A model generated the notes under the pieces. That model searched no databases and was not told the origin of the DNA. It saw nothing but the letters and a program-made list of their open reading frames with translations. The position numbers were made by a program, and so were the translations under genes. A stretch of 64,000 nucleotides of DNA from an uncultured Candidatus Melainabacteria bacterium (GTDB lineage Bacteria > Cyanobacteriota > Vampirovibrionia > Gastranaerophilales > Gastranaerophilaceae): the NCBI GenBank assembly GCA_934693165.1, contig CAKUUX010000001.1, positions 62,001 through 126,000 of the forward strand. Direction: 5' to 3'. Below, piece by piece: positions 49,647-58,831 of this stretch (within the stretch, counting starts at the first letter, position 1; every line of letters starts with the position of its first letter).

Positions 49647-50402
49647 TTACTTTATGGCAAAAGTCACGTTAGCTACAGCTGTAACTTTCTTTTCGATAGA
49701 GGACAAGTCGTTATAGCCTGAATCGCTTACGTCATTTGAATCAACTGGTGTGATTTGGAACACGCCCATTCTTGCTGAACGGATTTTACCTAATCTATTA
49801 TGATTTGATTTCAACATTGATTTTGCTCTATTTCTTGCATCTTTTGTTGCTTTTTCAAGTAAAGTAACTTTTAAGTCTGCAAGTTTTGAGTAATGATATT
49901 GTGGTTGGTCATCGCTTGAAATATTCAAACCTTGTTCAAGTAAAACTTCATAGTTTTTTGTTAATTCATCAATTTTTGCAACATCATTTGATGAAACTTT
50001 AATTGGTTGAATATAGTTATAATAATCAACTACATTTGTTTGATAACCATTAACGGGGTTTGTTTTATATGTTTCGTAACCATTAGCTAATTTGATTTCA
50101 ATTTGGTCTTCTGTAAAACCTTGTGAAATTAAATATTTTTTTACTGTTGGAAGTTGTGATTTAACAATCTTATATGCTTGAGTTTTTGTCGGAGCTTTTG
50201 CCTTTACTGAAAAAGTCCAATTTGCAGAATCTGATTTAACAATTTCGTAAGCTGAACCAGTTACAGAAATATTGTCTTTAGAAAAGTTTGTTGTAGAAAC
50301 AATTGCTGCAAAAATTATACCAATAGCTAGGCAAATGCCTAGTATAGCAATTTGTAATTCTTTAAATTTTTCATATAAGTTCTCTGGCAATTTAAATTTC
50401 AT
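49647..50402 (-). CDS. SIMPL-domain (DUF541) protein with membrane anchor
   Basis: 251 aa. One N-terminal membrane helix (about 16-38) is followed by an extracytoplasmic SIMPL/DUF541 domain, starting I-S-V-T-G-S-A and including V-E/K-x-D-S-A-N-W-T-F-S-V, a central helix pair and the late K-A-T-K-D-A-R-N-R-A segment. Family members (BP26, YggE) form large ring oligomers and are linked to oxidative stress and envelope roles. The 178-base gap downstream holds a run of GCTCG-type words (49603-49646) and no gene. It follows the AsmA-like gene by 18 bases on the same strand and may be co-transcribed. Confidence 0.85.
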   Translation of the reverse strand: MKFKLPENLYEKFKELQIAILGICLAIGIIFAAIVSTTNFSKDNISVTGSAYEIVKSDSANWTFSVKAKAPTKTQAYKIVKSQLPTVKKYLISQGFTEDQIEIKLANGYETYKTNPVNGYQTNVVDYYNYIQPIKVSSNDVAKIDELTKNYEVLLEQGLNISSDDQPQYHYSKLADLKVTLLEKATKDARNRAKSMLKSNHNRLGKIRSARMGVFQITPVDSNDVSDSGYNDLSSIEKKVTAVANVTFAIK

Positions 50403-50420
50403 TTTATTTTCTCCTTAAAA

Positions 50421-53258
50421 TTATTTTATTTTCTTTAATGATGACACAAAATTATTTGTTTGTATGTCACCGTCAACTTTTGTTAAGAATACTTGTGCTG
50501 TTGCTTCACCTGTTTCAAGTTCTGGAAGTTGTGATAATTCTGCTGCATAGTAACTTACTTGTTCTTTTGAGTTGAATGGCATTTGATGAGCAAGTGTTTC
50601 AAGTGATAATCTTCTCAAGAAACCTGTAAAGCCTTTGCGTTTGTTACTGAATTTTGTATAAATTCTCAATGATGCATCCATATTTTCAAGATTTAGTTGT
50701 CCAATAATAAATGCGCTCAATTGAGGTGATGATGATTTAATCATCATTCTTTCAGCAACATTGTTTCTTATTACAATAGTACCGTTAATCTTTTTGAATG
50801 TACCTTCTGGAACGTTAACTATATCCAAAATAGTTGTAGGACTTACCATTACTATAGGGTTTCTAAAGATTGCTGCCACATTTAGAATATATTGTACAAG
50901 TCCAAGTTTTGCAATTGAACCATTGTTTATAGCAAAACGGATTTTTCCATTTAATTTCATATCTTTATCTGTGTAAAATTCTAGCAACGCACTTGCCTTA
51001 CCAGAAATTTCTTTTGGTAAGTTTAAAGTTGATGATGCAATTGCATCTGAATCAACATCTTTAGCGCCTAATCTTACTGAATACTTTTGTTTAGCTAAGT
51101 CGCAATAAACTTTTAATGTAGAAATACCATCTGCAAAATCAAATTTGTTAGATTTTATTTCTAAAATTCCTTTTGGTGTCAATGTTAGATTTGCGTGTAA
51201 ATTTCCAAAGTTTATAAGTTTGTAGTAACCTTTATTTACGTGAAATTTACAGCTCTTTATTGCAACTAAGTCAGGCATGAATGCGATTTGTTCAACATCA
51301 TTAGAATTTGTTGTTTTTTCAGAAGCTTTTTCAACTTCGAAATATTTTGTAGGAACATCACTTCTTGTAATTTTTAATTGTGCCATTCTTTCTTGTCTTA
51401 ATTTTATTTGTTCTGGAGTTAATGGTGGTCTTGGTGCAAAACTTTGCATTACTCTATCAATATCCAATTCATCAAATGTCATATCAACATTTTGAACGAT
51501 AATTGGAAATAACATTCTGTTTTGGATAATACCGTCAAGTTTGTATTTTGCACGACGAAGTGAACCTTCTGATTTGATGTGAACATGTTCTCTATCAGAA
51601 GTTATATCTGCGTTTTTGATAAATAATCCTGTTCCAACAACCAATACTCTTGAAAAGTTTATGTCAGAATCAATATATGGATTATTTTTATCGTGATTAA
51701 TGTATTTTAATTTACCTTTGAATGTTCCTCGTTTAAATAAATTTTGATTTACAAGTACATTGAAAAATTCGCTCGGCAATACTTCTGGAATATCAAAAGC
51801 CAACTCATTGATAGCGCCAGTCACTATATTAATCTTACTTTTTATTGATACAAGAGGCTTAGATATTGGTCTTCCTCCTTCTGCGATAAAATCAGAGATA
51901 TAGTAGTTTAAATGTTCAATTTCAAGGTCTTGACCTTTCATTATAAGTTTGATACCTAAGGCTCGGTCAAATTTATCAGAACTAATAGAAGATTTTTCTA
52001 TCAATAAATCTCCACCTTTAGGAATTTTTGCACCACCTGCAACTACAACTTTTCCGCTAATATCGTAGTCAATACGTAGAGCAAATTTTGACAAACCTAC
52101 AAGATTTAATCTGCAACCGGCAATTTTTGATACATATCTTGCAAATTCGTCTTCTGCAATACCAGTTACAGCAAGAACTGTATCTGCTGTCTTCATATAG
52201 TTTTTAACTGTTCCTGAAATATCTATATTATTTGCTTTTCTTGAACCGTAAAAACCTTTAATATCTTTGATTTCAATATTTTTTGGGTCAATTTTTATAT
52301 GCCCTTTTGTTACGGTAAATGGTAAATTCGCAACAGGTATTAATTTTGCATTAATCTTGTTAACGTTAACATTACCTTTTATACCTTTGTTTGAAAGGTT
52401 AAGATTAAAGTTAAAAGATCCGTTCAAATCTTTGAAACATGCTAAAACTTCTTTTCCGTTTGGTATAATTAAGTTTGAATCAAGAGCTTGTTTTACGTTA
52501 TTAACATTGAAATTTTTAGATGTTACATCAAAGGTATATTTGTTATTTTTATCAATGTATCCGTCTACTGCAACCATTGATTTGTCTACAATAAATCTAA
52601 AATCGTCTACAACAAGTTTTTTATCCTTGATATAAACTCTATCAAAATCTCTGAACATTAATCTGAAACGTTGGTTGTCGTATTCAATATCAGTCAAGAT
52701 TTTAAAGTGGACATATTTTGGCTCTTTTTCTTTTGTTATTTCCAAGTCTTTAGCTAAAAGCTTTACCAATACTCTATTATCAGGTCTATAAAGTATCATA
52801 CATTTTTTTAGATAAAGGATTGAATTAAACCAATACAGTTCGTATTCAGAGGGTTTTTGTTCTTCGCCTTCTTTTAACGTTAATGTTTGTAATTTATTTA
52901 CATCTGCAAAAATATCATCTGCGCCTAATTTGTTTAAAAGAATTTTCTTCAAAAGAATTTTTTCAAAAGAAATATTACTATCTAATTTTTTTATGCTTAA
53001 AAGAGTTTCACCATTTTTAGTTAATAAAATTTCGTCAGCTTTAAATTCAAGATTAGGGCTTAATGTAGTTTTTAAAGCTGGTTTTTCAACAATTAATTCT
53101 GCGCCAACTTCTTTTTCTACTGTTTCTTTGATATAGTCCAAAAATCTAGGGTTTGATACAACTTGTGGTAGTACAAAAATGTACAAAGTAATAGGTATCG
53201 CTATTAGTATAGCGAATATTGAAATTAGTATTCCAAATATTTTTAAAAATTTCTTCAT
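50421..53258 (-). CDS. AsmA/TamB-like large envelope protein
   Basis: 945 aa. One N-terminal membrane helix (about 7-32) is followed by a very long beta-rich region of repeated strands (I-D-x-x-L/V and D-I-S-G patterns) and, near 760-900, an AsmA-type C-terminal segment with G-K-I-R-F-A-I-N-N-G-S-I-A-K-L-G-L-V and G-T-I-V-I-R-N-N. Proteins of this build (AsmA, YhdP, TamB) form bridge-like grooves that move phospholipids or help outer-membrane assembly between the two membranes, so a didermic envelope is implied. GGGGA precedes the ATG. It is divergent from the WG-repeat gene. Confidence 0.82.
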   Translation of the reverse strand: MKKFLKIFGILISIFAILIAIPITLYIFVLPQVVSNPRFLDYIKETVEKEVGAELIVEKPALKTTLSPNLEFKADEILLTKNGETLLSIKKLDSNISFEKILLKKILLNKLGADDIFADVNKLQTLTLKEGEEQKPSEYELYWFNSILYLKKCMILYRPDNRVLVKLLAKDLEITKEKEPKYVHFKILTDIEYDNQRFRLMFRDFDRVYIKDKKLVVDDFRFIVDKSMVAVDGYIDKNNKYTFDVTSKNFNVNNVKQALDSNLIIPNGKEVLACFKDLNGSFNFNLNLSNKGIKGNVNVNKINAKLIPVANLPFTVTKGHIKIDPKNIEIKDIKGFYGSRKANNIDISGTVKNYMKTADTVLAVTGIAEDEFARYVSKIAGCRLNLVGLSKFALRIDYDISGKVVVAGGAKIPKGGDLLIEKSSISSDKFDRALGIKLIMKGQDLEIEHLNYYISDFIAEGGRPISKPLVSIKSKINIVTGAINELAFDIPEVLPSEFFNVLVNQNLFKRGTFKGKLKYINHDKNNPYIDSDINFSRVLVVGTGLFIKNADITSDREHVHIKSEGSLRRAKYKLDGIIQNRMLFPIIVQNVDMTFDELDIDRVMQSFAPRPPLTPEQIKLRQERMAQLKITRSDVPTKYFEVEKASEKTTNSNDVEQIAFMPDLVAIKSCKFHVNKGYYKLINFGNLHANLTLTPKGILEIKSNKFDFADGISTLKVYCDLAKQKYSVRLGAKDVDSDAIASSTLNLPKEISGKASALLEFYTDKDMKLNGKIRFAINNGSIAKLGLVQYILNVAAIFRNPIVMVSPTTILDIVNVPEGTFKKINGTIVIRNNVAERMMIKSSSPQLSAFIIGQLNLENMDASLRIYTKFSNKRKGFTGFLRRLSLETLAHQMPFNSKEQVSYYAAELSQLPELETGEATAQVFLTKVDGDIQTNNFVSSLKKIK

Positions 53259-53301
53259 CTAATCCCCAGAATTTCAACTTGAAAATTATATCATATTTTA
53301 T

Positions 53302-53309
53302 GATAATAT
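53302..53309 (+). promoter_or_regulatory. Extended -10 of the WG-repeat gene (leaderless)
   Basis: TGA-TAATAT (TG at 53301-53302, hexamer 53304-53309) ends six bases before the ATG at 53316. There is no ribosome-binding sequence. The same layout occurs at 54632-54640 on the other strand. Confidence 0.55.
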
Positions 53310-53315
53310 ACGAAT

Positions 53316-54212
53316 ATGAAAAGAATTTTAACTATATTATTTACATTATTATTAATACAAAACATTGGATTGTGCGCTGATACTCAGTATACGACAAGTA
53401 ACTTAACCGTGTTTTCTGAAAATAACAAGTATGGTTTAAAAAATGATAAAAATGAAGTTATTGTAAAACCTGAATATAAAAAACTAATCAGATTAGGTCA
53501 ATCTTCTTGGATAGTTCAAAAGAAAAATAGATTTGGATTGATTGATTGCGAAGGCAATTACCTTGTTGCACCAAAATATCTTCATGTTGAAAGACTTTTT
53601 AATAAATGGGTGAAACTTGGTAATGAAAAAGATTATGGTATTTATGATGAAACAGGTAAAATTATTGTGCCACCTGTTTATAATTCTATAGAACCTTTGT
53701 TTGGCTTTAGATTTTTAACTTATAAAAATTACAAATATGGTATCTATAACTCAAAAGGTGAAATGCTTTTGGATAATGAATATGATTACATTTATATGCC
53801 AAATCCTAAAACAATGCGTATAAAGTATGATGACAAATGGTATGAAATTGAAAAAATTACTAACGAAGAAGCAATAAAGCTTCCAGAAGATACCGTAAAA
53901 GTTAGTTTAGATGGTGAAACATTTAAGGTTACAAATATCTTTATCAATACAGGTGTTGGCGCTAGTTATTCTGTTGTAACTGCAACTGATTATTTGCTAA
54001 AAATCTTCTCTACAATTTCTCCAGCCTATGAAGAAACTATTGATGATTTAATGCTTTCACAAGGTGCAGAAACAGTTTCAATTTTCATCAAATTGAGTTG
54101 GATACCAAAATTTCCATTTGTATATGCAAAAAAATATTATAACAACTTGATTACGCCAAATAAAGGTCCTTTGGCTAACGTAAGAAACGAATTAAAAGAA
54201 CAATTGAAATAG
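53316..54212 (+). CDS. WG-repeat secreted protein
   Basis: 298 aa with a signal peptide (about 1-20, ending G-L-C-A). Residues 35-170 hold four or five WG/KWG-type repeats with the pattern K-Y-G-L-K/I-x-x-K/E-G-x-x-I-V-x-P-x-Y, for example R-F-G-L-I-D-C-E-G-N-Y-L-V-A-P-K-Y. The C-terminal 100 residues are a separate domain I do not recognise. WG repeats fold into a beta-structure and occur in host-associated and filamentous bacteria, with no general function known. A cell-surface or periplasmic location is likely. Confidence 0.85.
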   Translation: MKRILTILFTLLLIQNIGLCADTQYTTSNLTVFSENNKYGLKNDKNEVIVKPEYKKLIRLGQSSWIVQKKNRFGLIDCEGNYLVAPKYLHVERLFNKWVKLGNEKDYGIYDETGKIIVPPVYNSIEPLFGFRFLTYKNYKYGIYNSKGEMLLDNEYDYIYMPNPKTMRIKYDDKWYEIEKITNEEAIKLPEDTVKVSLDGETFKVTNIFINTGVGASYSVVTATDYLLKIFSTISPAYEETIDDLMLSQGAETVSIFIKLSWIPKFPFVYAKKYYNNLITPNKGPLANVRNELKEQLK

Positions 54213-54214
54213 TT

Positions 54215-54625
54215 TTAAAGCTTGTTCTGTGCACGTTTTGTTTTAATTATTAAAGTGATAACTAATATCATACTTATTAATATATTTGCATAGCAAAATA
54301 TTTTACCAAAACCTTCTGTAGATTTTGCTATAAAAGTGAAAATGCTTATGTTTGAAGAAACAAATAACAATATAATAAAAAGTTCACAGATAAATTTTAA
54401 AATATTTATTGATTTTATTTCAGTATTAAATTTTTTCTTAAATATATCCAATAAAATAAGTATGTAAAAAAGCAAATAGTATATAATCCATGCGAAAAAT
54501 GATACGAATATCGCCATTTCTAATCCAACACTTAGACCTAAAATTAAAGGTAAAAGTATTCCAAGAATTCCACCAATTACAGCAAGTTTATAGGTATTGG
54601 TTTTTCTAATTAATAAATCTCTCAT
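54215..54625 (-). CDS. Small integral membrane protein of unknown function
   Basis: 136 aa with four predicted membrane helices (about 13-33, 37-60, 75-97 and 104-127) and short basic loops (R-K-T-N, K-K-K, K-T-K-R-A-Q). No family is recognised. It converges on the WG-repeat gene with two bases between stops. The start lacks a ribosome site; a TGC-TAATAT extended -10 (54632-54640) lies six bases upstream, next to four copies of a six-base repeat. Confidence 0.65.
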   Translation of the reverse strand: MRDLLIRKTNTYKLAVIGGILGILLPLILGLSVGLEMAIFVSFFAWIIYYLLFYILILLDIFKKKFNTEIKSINILKFICELFIILLFVSSNISIFTFIAKSTEGFGKIFCYANILISMILVITLIIKTKRAQNKL

Positions 54626-54631
54626 TTGTTT

Positions 54632-54640
54632 ATATTAGCA
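54632..54640 (-). promoter_or_regulatory. Extended -10 of the small membrane protein gene
   Basis: On the minus strand TGC-TAATAT, then AAACAA, then ATG. The spacing equals that of the WG-repeat gene promoter. The tandem repeat at 54641 begins directly upstream of the TG. Confidence 0.5.
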
Positions 54641-54664
54641 TATATCTATATCTATATCTATATC
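54641..54664. repeat. Four tandem copies of TATATC
   Basis: Perfect hexamer repeat (4 x TATATC) occupying the -15 to -40 region of the minus-strand promoter and lying between two divergent genes. Slippage would change the spacing upstream of the -10 box in steps of six bases. Confidence 0.75.
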
Positions 54665-54724
54665 ATTTACCTTTGTTTACATGTAAAATTACTCAAAATC
54701 CATTCACCTAGTCATTTGGCTAAG

Positions 54725-54753
54725 TTGCTCTTTATTGCGCAAAGTGATACCAT
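54725..54753 (+). promoter_or_regulatory. Candidate promoter of the phosphoesterase gene
   Basis: TTGCTC (54725-54730), 17 bases, TACCAT (54748-54753) with TGA just before it as an extended -10. It ends seven bases before the ATG at 54761, again leaving no room for a ribosome site. Confidence 0.4.
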
Positions 54754-54760
54754 GGACTAA

Positions 54761-55711
54761 ATGAGTTTGTTTATGAAAAATTTTACAAATATTTTGAAAA
54801 TTTTATTTATAGCATTGATGTTGATTTCGTTCGATGCTTTACTTATTGAGCCAAATGTATTTTTATCAAATACCCGTCAGTTAGATATTCCGAATTGGAA
54901 TAAGGATTTGAACGGATTTAAAGTTGCGCTTATTTCTGATGTTCATTTAGGTACAAGATTTGTAGATATGAAAAAACTAAATGAAATTGTTAACGTCACA
55001 AATAAAAATAATCCTGACTTAGTAGTTATTTGTGGTGATTTGGATGCAAAGGCTATTGCAAAGAAAAATTATTCAACAACTGAGGTTGCAAATTCTTTGA
55101 AAAACCTAAAAGCTAAGTATGGTGTAGTTGCTGTAATGGGCAATCATGATTATGAAATGGCAAATATTATATATGAAATTTACCAAAAAGCAGGTATAAA
55201 ACTATTAAAAAATCAAGATTATTTTATTAATGTAAATAATGAAAAAATAAGAATTGTTGGGCTTGAAGATTTATGGTTTAGAAATGCTAATCCAATTGAA
55301 GTTATTGGTGAAGAAAATAAGAATGTTCCAACAATTGTTTTAGCACACAATCCTGATTATTTTCCTCAAATTCCTAAAAGCACTAGTATAACTCTCAGTG
55401 GTCATACTCATGGTGGTGAAATTGTTTTTCCATTTGTGGGTTCGTTCATTGTTCCATCAAAATACGGTAATCGTTATAGAAACGGTCACATAATTGAGGA
55501 TAACAAACATTTATTCGTAAGCAGAGGTGTTGCAACTCTTGGTTACGGCAGATTTATTGCGCCTGCTGAAATAAATTTCTTAGAACTTTATTCACAAACA
55601 AAAATACCAAAAGATTCAAGAGATATTTCAGGTAGCAATGAACCTTTTTCGCCAAAACTTGTAAATAAATTTAGAAGTTTTTATAAATCTAAATTTTTCT
55701 ATTCAAAATAA
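54761..55711 (+). CDS. Membrane-anchored metallophosphoesterase (YkuE/YaeI-like)
   Basis: 316 aa. One N-terminal helix (about 10-30) anchors a calcineurin-type phosphoesterase. The metal ligands are visible in I-S-D-V-H-L-G (near 64), C-G-D-L-D (near 90), G-N-H-D-Y-E (near 127), L-A-H-N-P-D (near 199) and S-G-H-T-H-G-G-E (near 214). The position after the anchor and the N-P-D-Y-F-P pattern match YkuE/YaeI enzymes, which act on UDP-diacylglucosamine-like or other envelope phosphodiesters. The substrate is unknown. The gene overlaps the convergent trpS by 13 bases. Confidence 0.9.
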   Translation: MSLFMKNFTNILKILFIALMLISFDALLIEPNVFLSNTRQLDIPNWNKDLNGFKVALISDVHLGTRFVDMKKLNEIVNVTNKNNPDLVVICGDLDAKAIAKKNYSTTEVANSLKNLKAKYGVVAVMGNHDYEMANIIYEIYQKAGIKLLKNQDYFINVNNEKIRIVGLEDLWFRNANPIEVIGEENKNVPTIVLAHNPDYFPQIPKSTSITLSGHTHGGEIVFPFVGSFIVPSKYGNRYRNGHIIEDNKHLFVSRGVATLGYGRFIAPAEINFLELYSQTKIPKDSRDISGSNEPFSPKLVNKFRSFYKSKFFYSK

Positions 55712-56742
55712 TTGATTTTCATTGCTCTACGAACGTTAGTAAGTGTTTGAGATGCAACTTCTCTTGCTTCTGCTGTACCTTTCTTCAAGATTTCATAAAC
55801 ATCTGGAGTTTTTGCTTCCCATTCTTTTCTACGAGTTCTAATAGGTTCAAGTTCTGATTGGATAACGTTATTTAAGAATTTTTTAACCTTAACATCACCC
55901 AATCCACCTCTTTGGTAGTGTGCTTTAAGTTCATCAAGATTTTGATATTCTGGTAAAAATTCTGCAAAATGTTCATCTCTACTAAACGCATCAAGATAGA
56001 TAAATACAGGGTTGTTTTCTGTTTCACCTGGATCTTCTACACGTAAGTGATTTGGATCAGTAAACATTGACATAATTTTCTTCTTTATATCTTCTGGTTC
56101 ATCAGAAAGATATATACAATTACCTAAAGATTTGCTCATTTTAGCTTTACCGTCTAAACCTGGAAGACGAAGACAAGCAGTGTTTCTAGGTAAAACAATG
56201 TTTGGTTCAACAAGAGTTTCTCCATAAACAGAGTTAAACTTGTGAACGATTTCTCTGCATTGTTCAATCATAGGTTTTTGGTCTTCACCTGCTGGAACAT
56301 GTGTTGCGTTAAATGCTGTGATATCAGCTGCTTGGCTGATTGGATATACAAAGAAGCCTACTGGAATATTTGCTTCAAAGTTTCTCATTTTTATTTCTGT
56401 TTTAACAGTTGGATTACGTTGTGCTCTTGCAACTGTAACTAAATTCATATAATAGAATGTTAGTTCTGTTAATTCAGGAATCATTGATTGTATAAGAATA
56501 GTTGTTTTTTCTGGATTAATTCCACAAGCAAGATAATCAAGTGCAACCTCGATAATATTATCACGAACTTTTTGAGGGTTTTCAGCATTATCTGTTAATG
56601 CTTGTGCATCAGCAATCATGATGAAAATTTTATCGTAAGAACCTTCGTTTTGAAGAGCTACACGCTCACGAAGAGAACCTACATAATGTCCTACATGAAG
56701 TCTTCCTGTTGGTCTATCACCTGTTAAAATAATCTTTGCCAT
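55699..56742 (-). CDS. trpS: Tryptophanyl-tRNA synthetase
   Basis: 347 aa from the ATG at 56742 (M-A-K-I-I-L-T-G-D-R-P), with GGAAGG upstream; a TTG five codons earlier contains that ribosome site and is not the start. The class I motifs are T-G-R-L-H-V-G-H (HIGH) near 11-18 and K-M-S-K-S-L-G-N near 200. It charges tRNA-Trp. Full length and all motifs are intact. Confidence 0.96.
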   Translation of the reverse strand: MAKIILTGDRPTGRLHVGHYVGSLRERVALQNEGSYDKIFIMIADAQALTDNAENPQKVRDNIIEVALDYLACGINPEKTTILIQSMIPELTELTFYYMNLVTVARAQRNPTVKTEIKMRNFEANIPVGFFVYPISQAADITAFNATHVPAGEDQKPMIEQCREIVHKFNSVYGETLVEPNIVLPRNTACLRLPGLDGKAKMSKSLGNCIYLSDEPEDIKKKIMSMFTDPNHLRVEDPGETENNPVFIYLDAFSRDEHFAEFLPEYQNLDELKAHYQRGGLGDVKVKKFLNNVIQSELEPIRTRRKEWEAKTPDVYEILKKGTAEAREVASQTLTNVRRAMKINYFE

Positions 56743-56829
56743 ATAAATACCTTCCAAATATTCTTATGAATATATTATAGCAAAAAATAAATATATCGTT
56801 TATGATAAAATACATTTTGTGAGGTGCTT

Positions 56830-57177
56830 ATGAAAAAATGCAAAATAACAGTTTTAAGAAAAATGTTTGTAGAAGATTTGGCTAAAGAATATGGCGTAGA
56901 GGGTCTTTCTACTTGTCCTATGTTTAGAGAAGGTCAAGTTTTTTATGCAGATTATGCAAAGCCAGAGGGTTTTTGTGATGAAGCCTGGAAAGCTATTTAT
57001 CAATACGTTTTTGCGCTTTCTCACGGTGCTGAAAAAGATTTATTTTATTATGGCGACTGGATAAAAGAAAAAGGTGTCGCTATTTGCAGTTGTAATGATG
57101 GTTTGCGACCAGTTATTTTCAAAATTGAAGCAACTGATGAAACTTCTAAAATAGATTATGAACCAATTAAAGAGTAA
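56830..57177 (+). CDS. TIGR04076-family small protein
   Basis: 115 aa from the ATG at 56830, with GAGG upstream; a GTG two codons earlier overlaps that site. The family pattern is M-K-K-C-K-I-T-V-L at the start, C-P-M-F-R-E-G-Q-V-F near 27, F-C-D-E-A-W near 45 and I-C-S-C-N-D-G-L-R-P-V near 88. Four or more conserved cysteines suggest metal binding. The function of the family is unknown. It has TATGATAAAAT upstream as a likely -10 region. Confidence 0.8.
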   Translation: MKKCKITVLRKMFVEDLAKEYGVEGLSTCPMFREGQVFYADYAKPEGFCDEAWKAIYQYVFALSHGAEKDLFYYGDWIKEKGVAICSCNDGLRPVIFKIEATDETSKIDYEPIKE

Positions 57178-57181
57178 TAAA

Positions 57182-57685
57182 TTAAAACCCAATTTTATTA
57201 GGTCTAGTTCTATCCATTAGAAGATTTATAGCTTCATTTATTTTATTTATTTCATTATTATTGCCTTTTGCGTATTGAATAAAATATTTTTTTAATTCGG
57301 TTATTTGTTCCTGCAAATCTTTGTGTTCAATTGAAAGCTTTCTAATTTGTACAAAAGCTCTCATAATGCTTATATTGACAGAAATTGCAACTTCAGAATT
57401 TAATAAACCTGATAACATTGCAACACCTTGTTCTGTAAAAACATAAGGAAGTTTTGTTTTACCACCTTTCTTTGAAGTCACAATTTGTGACTTCAAAATT
57501 TTCCATTCATCTTCTGTTAGTTAAAACATGAAATCTTCTGGAAATCTTTTAATATTTCTTTTGACAGCCTGATTTAGCATTTTTGTTTGAACTTGATATA
57601 ACATTGCTAAATCGCTATCAAGCATAACTTTATTGCCTCTAATTTCATAAATTAAATTCTGAATAGTAATTAATTCATTTGTCAT
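57182..57685 (-). pseudogene. ORF6N-domain protein gene broken by an internal TAA
   Basis: From the ATG at 57685 the frame reads M-T-N-E-L-I-T-I-Q-N-L-I-Y-E-I-R-G-N and R-F-P-E-D-F-M-F, then TAA (57521-57523, codon 55), then continues without a shift as L-T-E-D-E-W-K and on through P-Y-V-F-T-E-Q-G-V-A-M-L-S-G to a normal stop at 57182. Intact ORF6N proteins usually read F-P-E-D-F-M-F-Q-L-T, so a single CAA to TAA change explains the stop. ORF6N proteins are phage-type DNA-binding proteins. The distal part (from 57496) has its own ATG in the frame and could be made as a fragment. Confidence 0.8.
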
Positions 57686-57713
57686 AATGAATTTATTCTA
57701 TCATAAAATATGA

Positions 57714-58661
57714 TTATTTTTTATTTTTCATAACTTTATCGTCAAAGTATCCAACGATTGAACGGAAATTATTCATAAATTGGTCATAGCTTAATTTATA
57801 AACTTTTGGCATATTTTTAACGCTATTTTTATTTTGTTCAAGTTGTTCTCTTGGACAACCATCATTTAGTAAATCTATGTTAAATTCTTCTTCCATACCG
57901 TCTTTAGAAAAATCTGCATAACGTGGATTTACAAGGTGAACTTCTTTTTTATCTTTATCAACTTTTTTTAATACGTAGTAATGCATTGTTCCAATGCCAT
58001 CTTTTGTTCCTAAAAGTTTTGAGCCTGCAACAAAACTATGGTGATTCATTGTTTGAGAGCCGATTTCATCAAGAAGTTTTGTAGCCTCTTCTTTTTTACT
58101 TGAAAGAGGTCTTAAGCTATCGTCGCCTAAAGAAATAGGTTTTCTACCTGTCAAATTTTCCATGTATTTACTTGCAAGGTTGCATTCTAAGGGAGATTCT
58201 CCACAACATAAAGGTCCAAATATTCTGATAAGTGTTGGTTTTGAATCTTTTCTATCTTGCACAACAAAATTTGTTGCTGTTTCTACAGCACCAGTTGGAT
58301 TAAATTTATTTCTACCACTTACTACGTTATATTTTTCGTCATTTTCAATTTTGTAAGTGTTATTTTTATCGTATTTATTAAAAGTTACTTCAAAGCTATC
58401 GCCATCTGGAGATGTCTTAATACTTTGTTTAAGCATTTGTTTGCCCATGCGAGATTTAGCAAGTGATTTAAGCGTAGAAACAAGGTAGCAATCAGAACGA
58501 ACAACTTGTGGAGTTGCAAGAATATCTTTAATTTGTCCACCAGTTATTTTTTTATAACCTGCTTTAGCAGGATTTTTAGCTCTCGAATCTGTTTCTGGAG
58601 TTTTTGATTTAATTGTATTTTGCATCATTGGAGATGCTGATGGATTACCTACTGAAATCAT
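57714..58661 (-). CDS. Calpain/papain-like cysteine peptidase candidate
   Basis: 315 aa, not in a family I can name with certainty. The segment V-R-S-D-C-Y-L-V-S-T-L-K-S-L-A (54-68) resembles the calpain motif G-D-C-W-x-x-A-x-x-x-L, with C58 as nucleophile. M-H-Y-Y-V-L-K-K-V (226-234) and V-H-L-V-N-P-R (241-247) supply H227 and N245 in the usual order and spacing (calpain H-A-Y and L-R-N-P). The N-terminal 40 residues are polar and disordered, with no signal peptide. The fold assignment is inferred; the target could be internal, or the protein could be an exported effector. AGGT precedes the start. Confidence 0.5.
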   Translation of the reverse strand: MISVGNPSASPMMQNTIKSKTPETDSRAKNPAKAGYKKITGGQIKDILATPQVVRSDCYLVSTLKSLAKSRMGKQMLKQSIKTSPDGDSFEVTFNKYDKNNTYKIENDEKYNVVSGRNKFNPTGAVETATNFVVQDRKDSKPTLIRIFGPLCCGESPLECNLASKYMENLTGRKPISLGDDSLRPLSSKKEEATKLLDEIGSQTMNHHSFVAGSKLLGTKDGIGTMHYYVLKKVDKDKKEVHLVNPRYADFSKDGMEEEFNIDLLNDGCPREQLEQNKNSVKNMPKVYKLSYDQFMNNFRSIVGYFDDKVMKNKK

Positions 58662-58831
58662 GTAAAATTTTACCTAACACTACTTATGTATCTATAAAAA
58701 CATGAAACTTATGAAAATTGCCTAGGTAAATAAATTCTTTTATTTATAAACATAAAGAACTATCTTAAAATTAAAATATAGTCACAATGCCCAATGATTT
58801 GACTGAAAAAAAATCATATTATAAGTATGTA
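58662..58831. other. Non-coding gap before the candidate small RNA
   Basis: AT-rich DNA between two minus-strand genes. It contains a TTGACT (58799-58804) and TATAAG (58820-58825) 15 bases apart on the plus strand, the probable promoter of the small RNA described next. Nothing else is visible. Confidence 0.35.
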
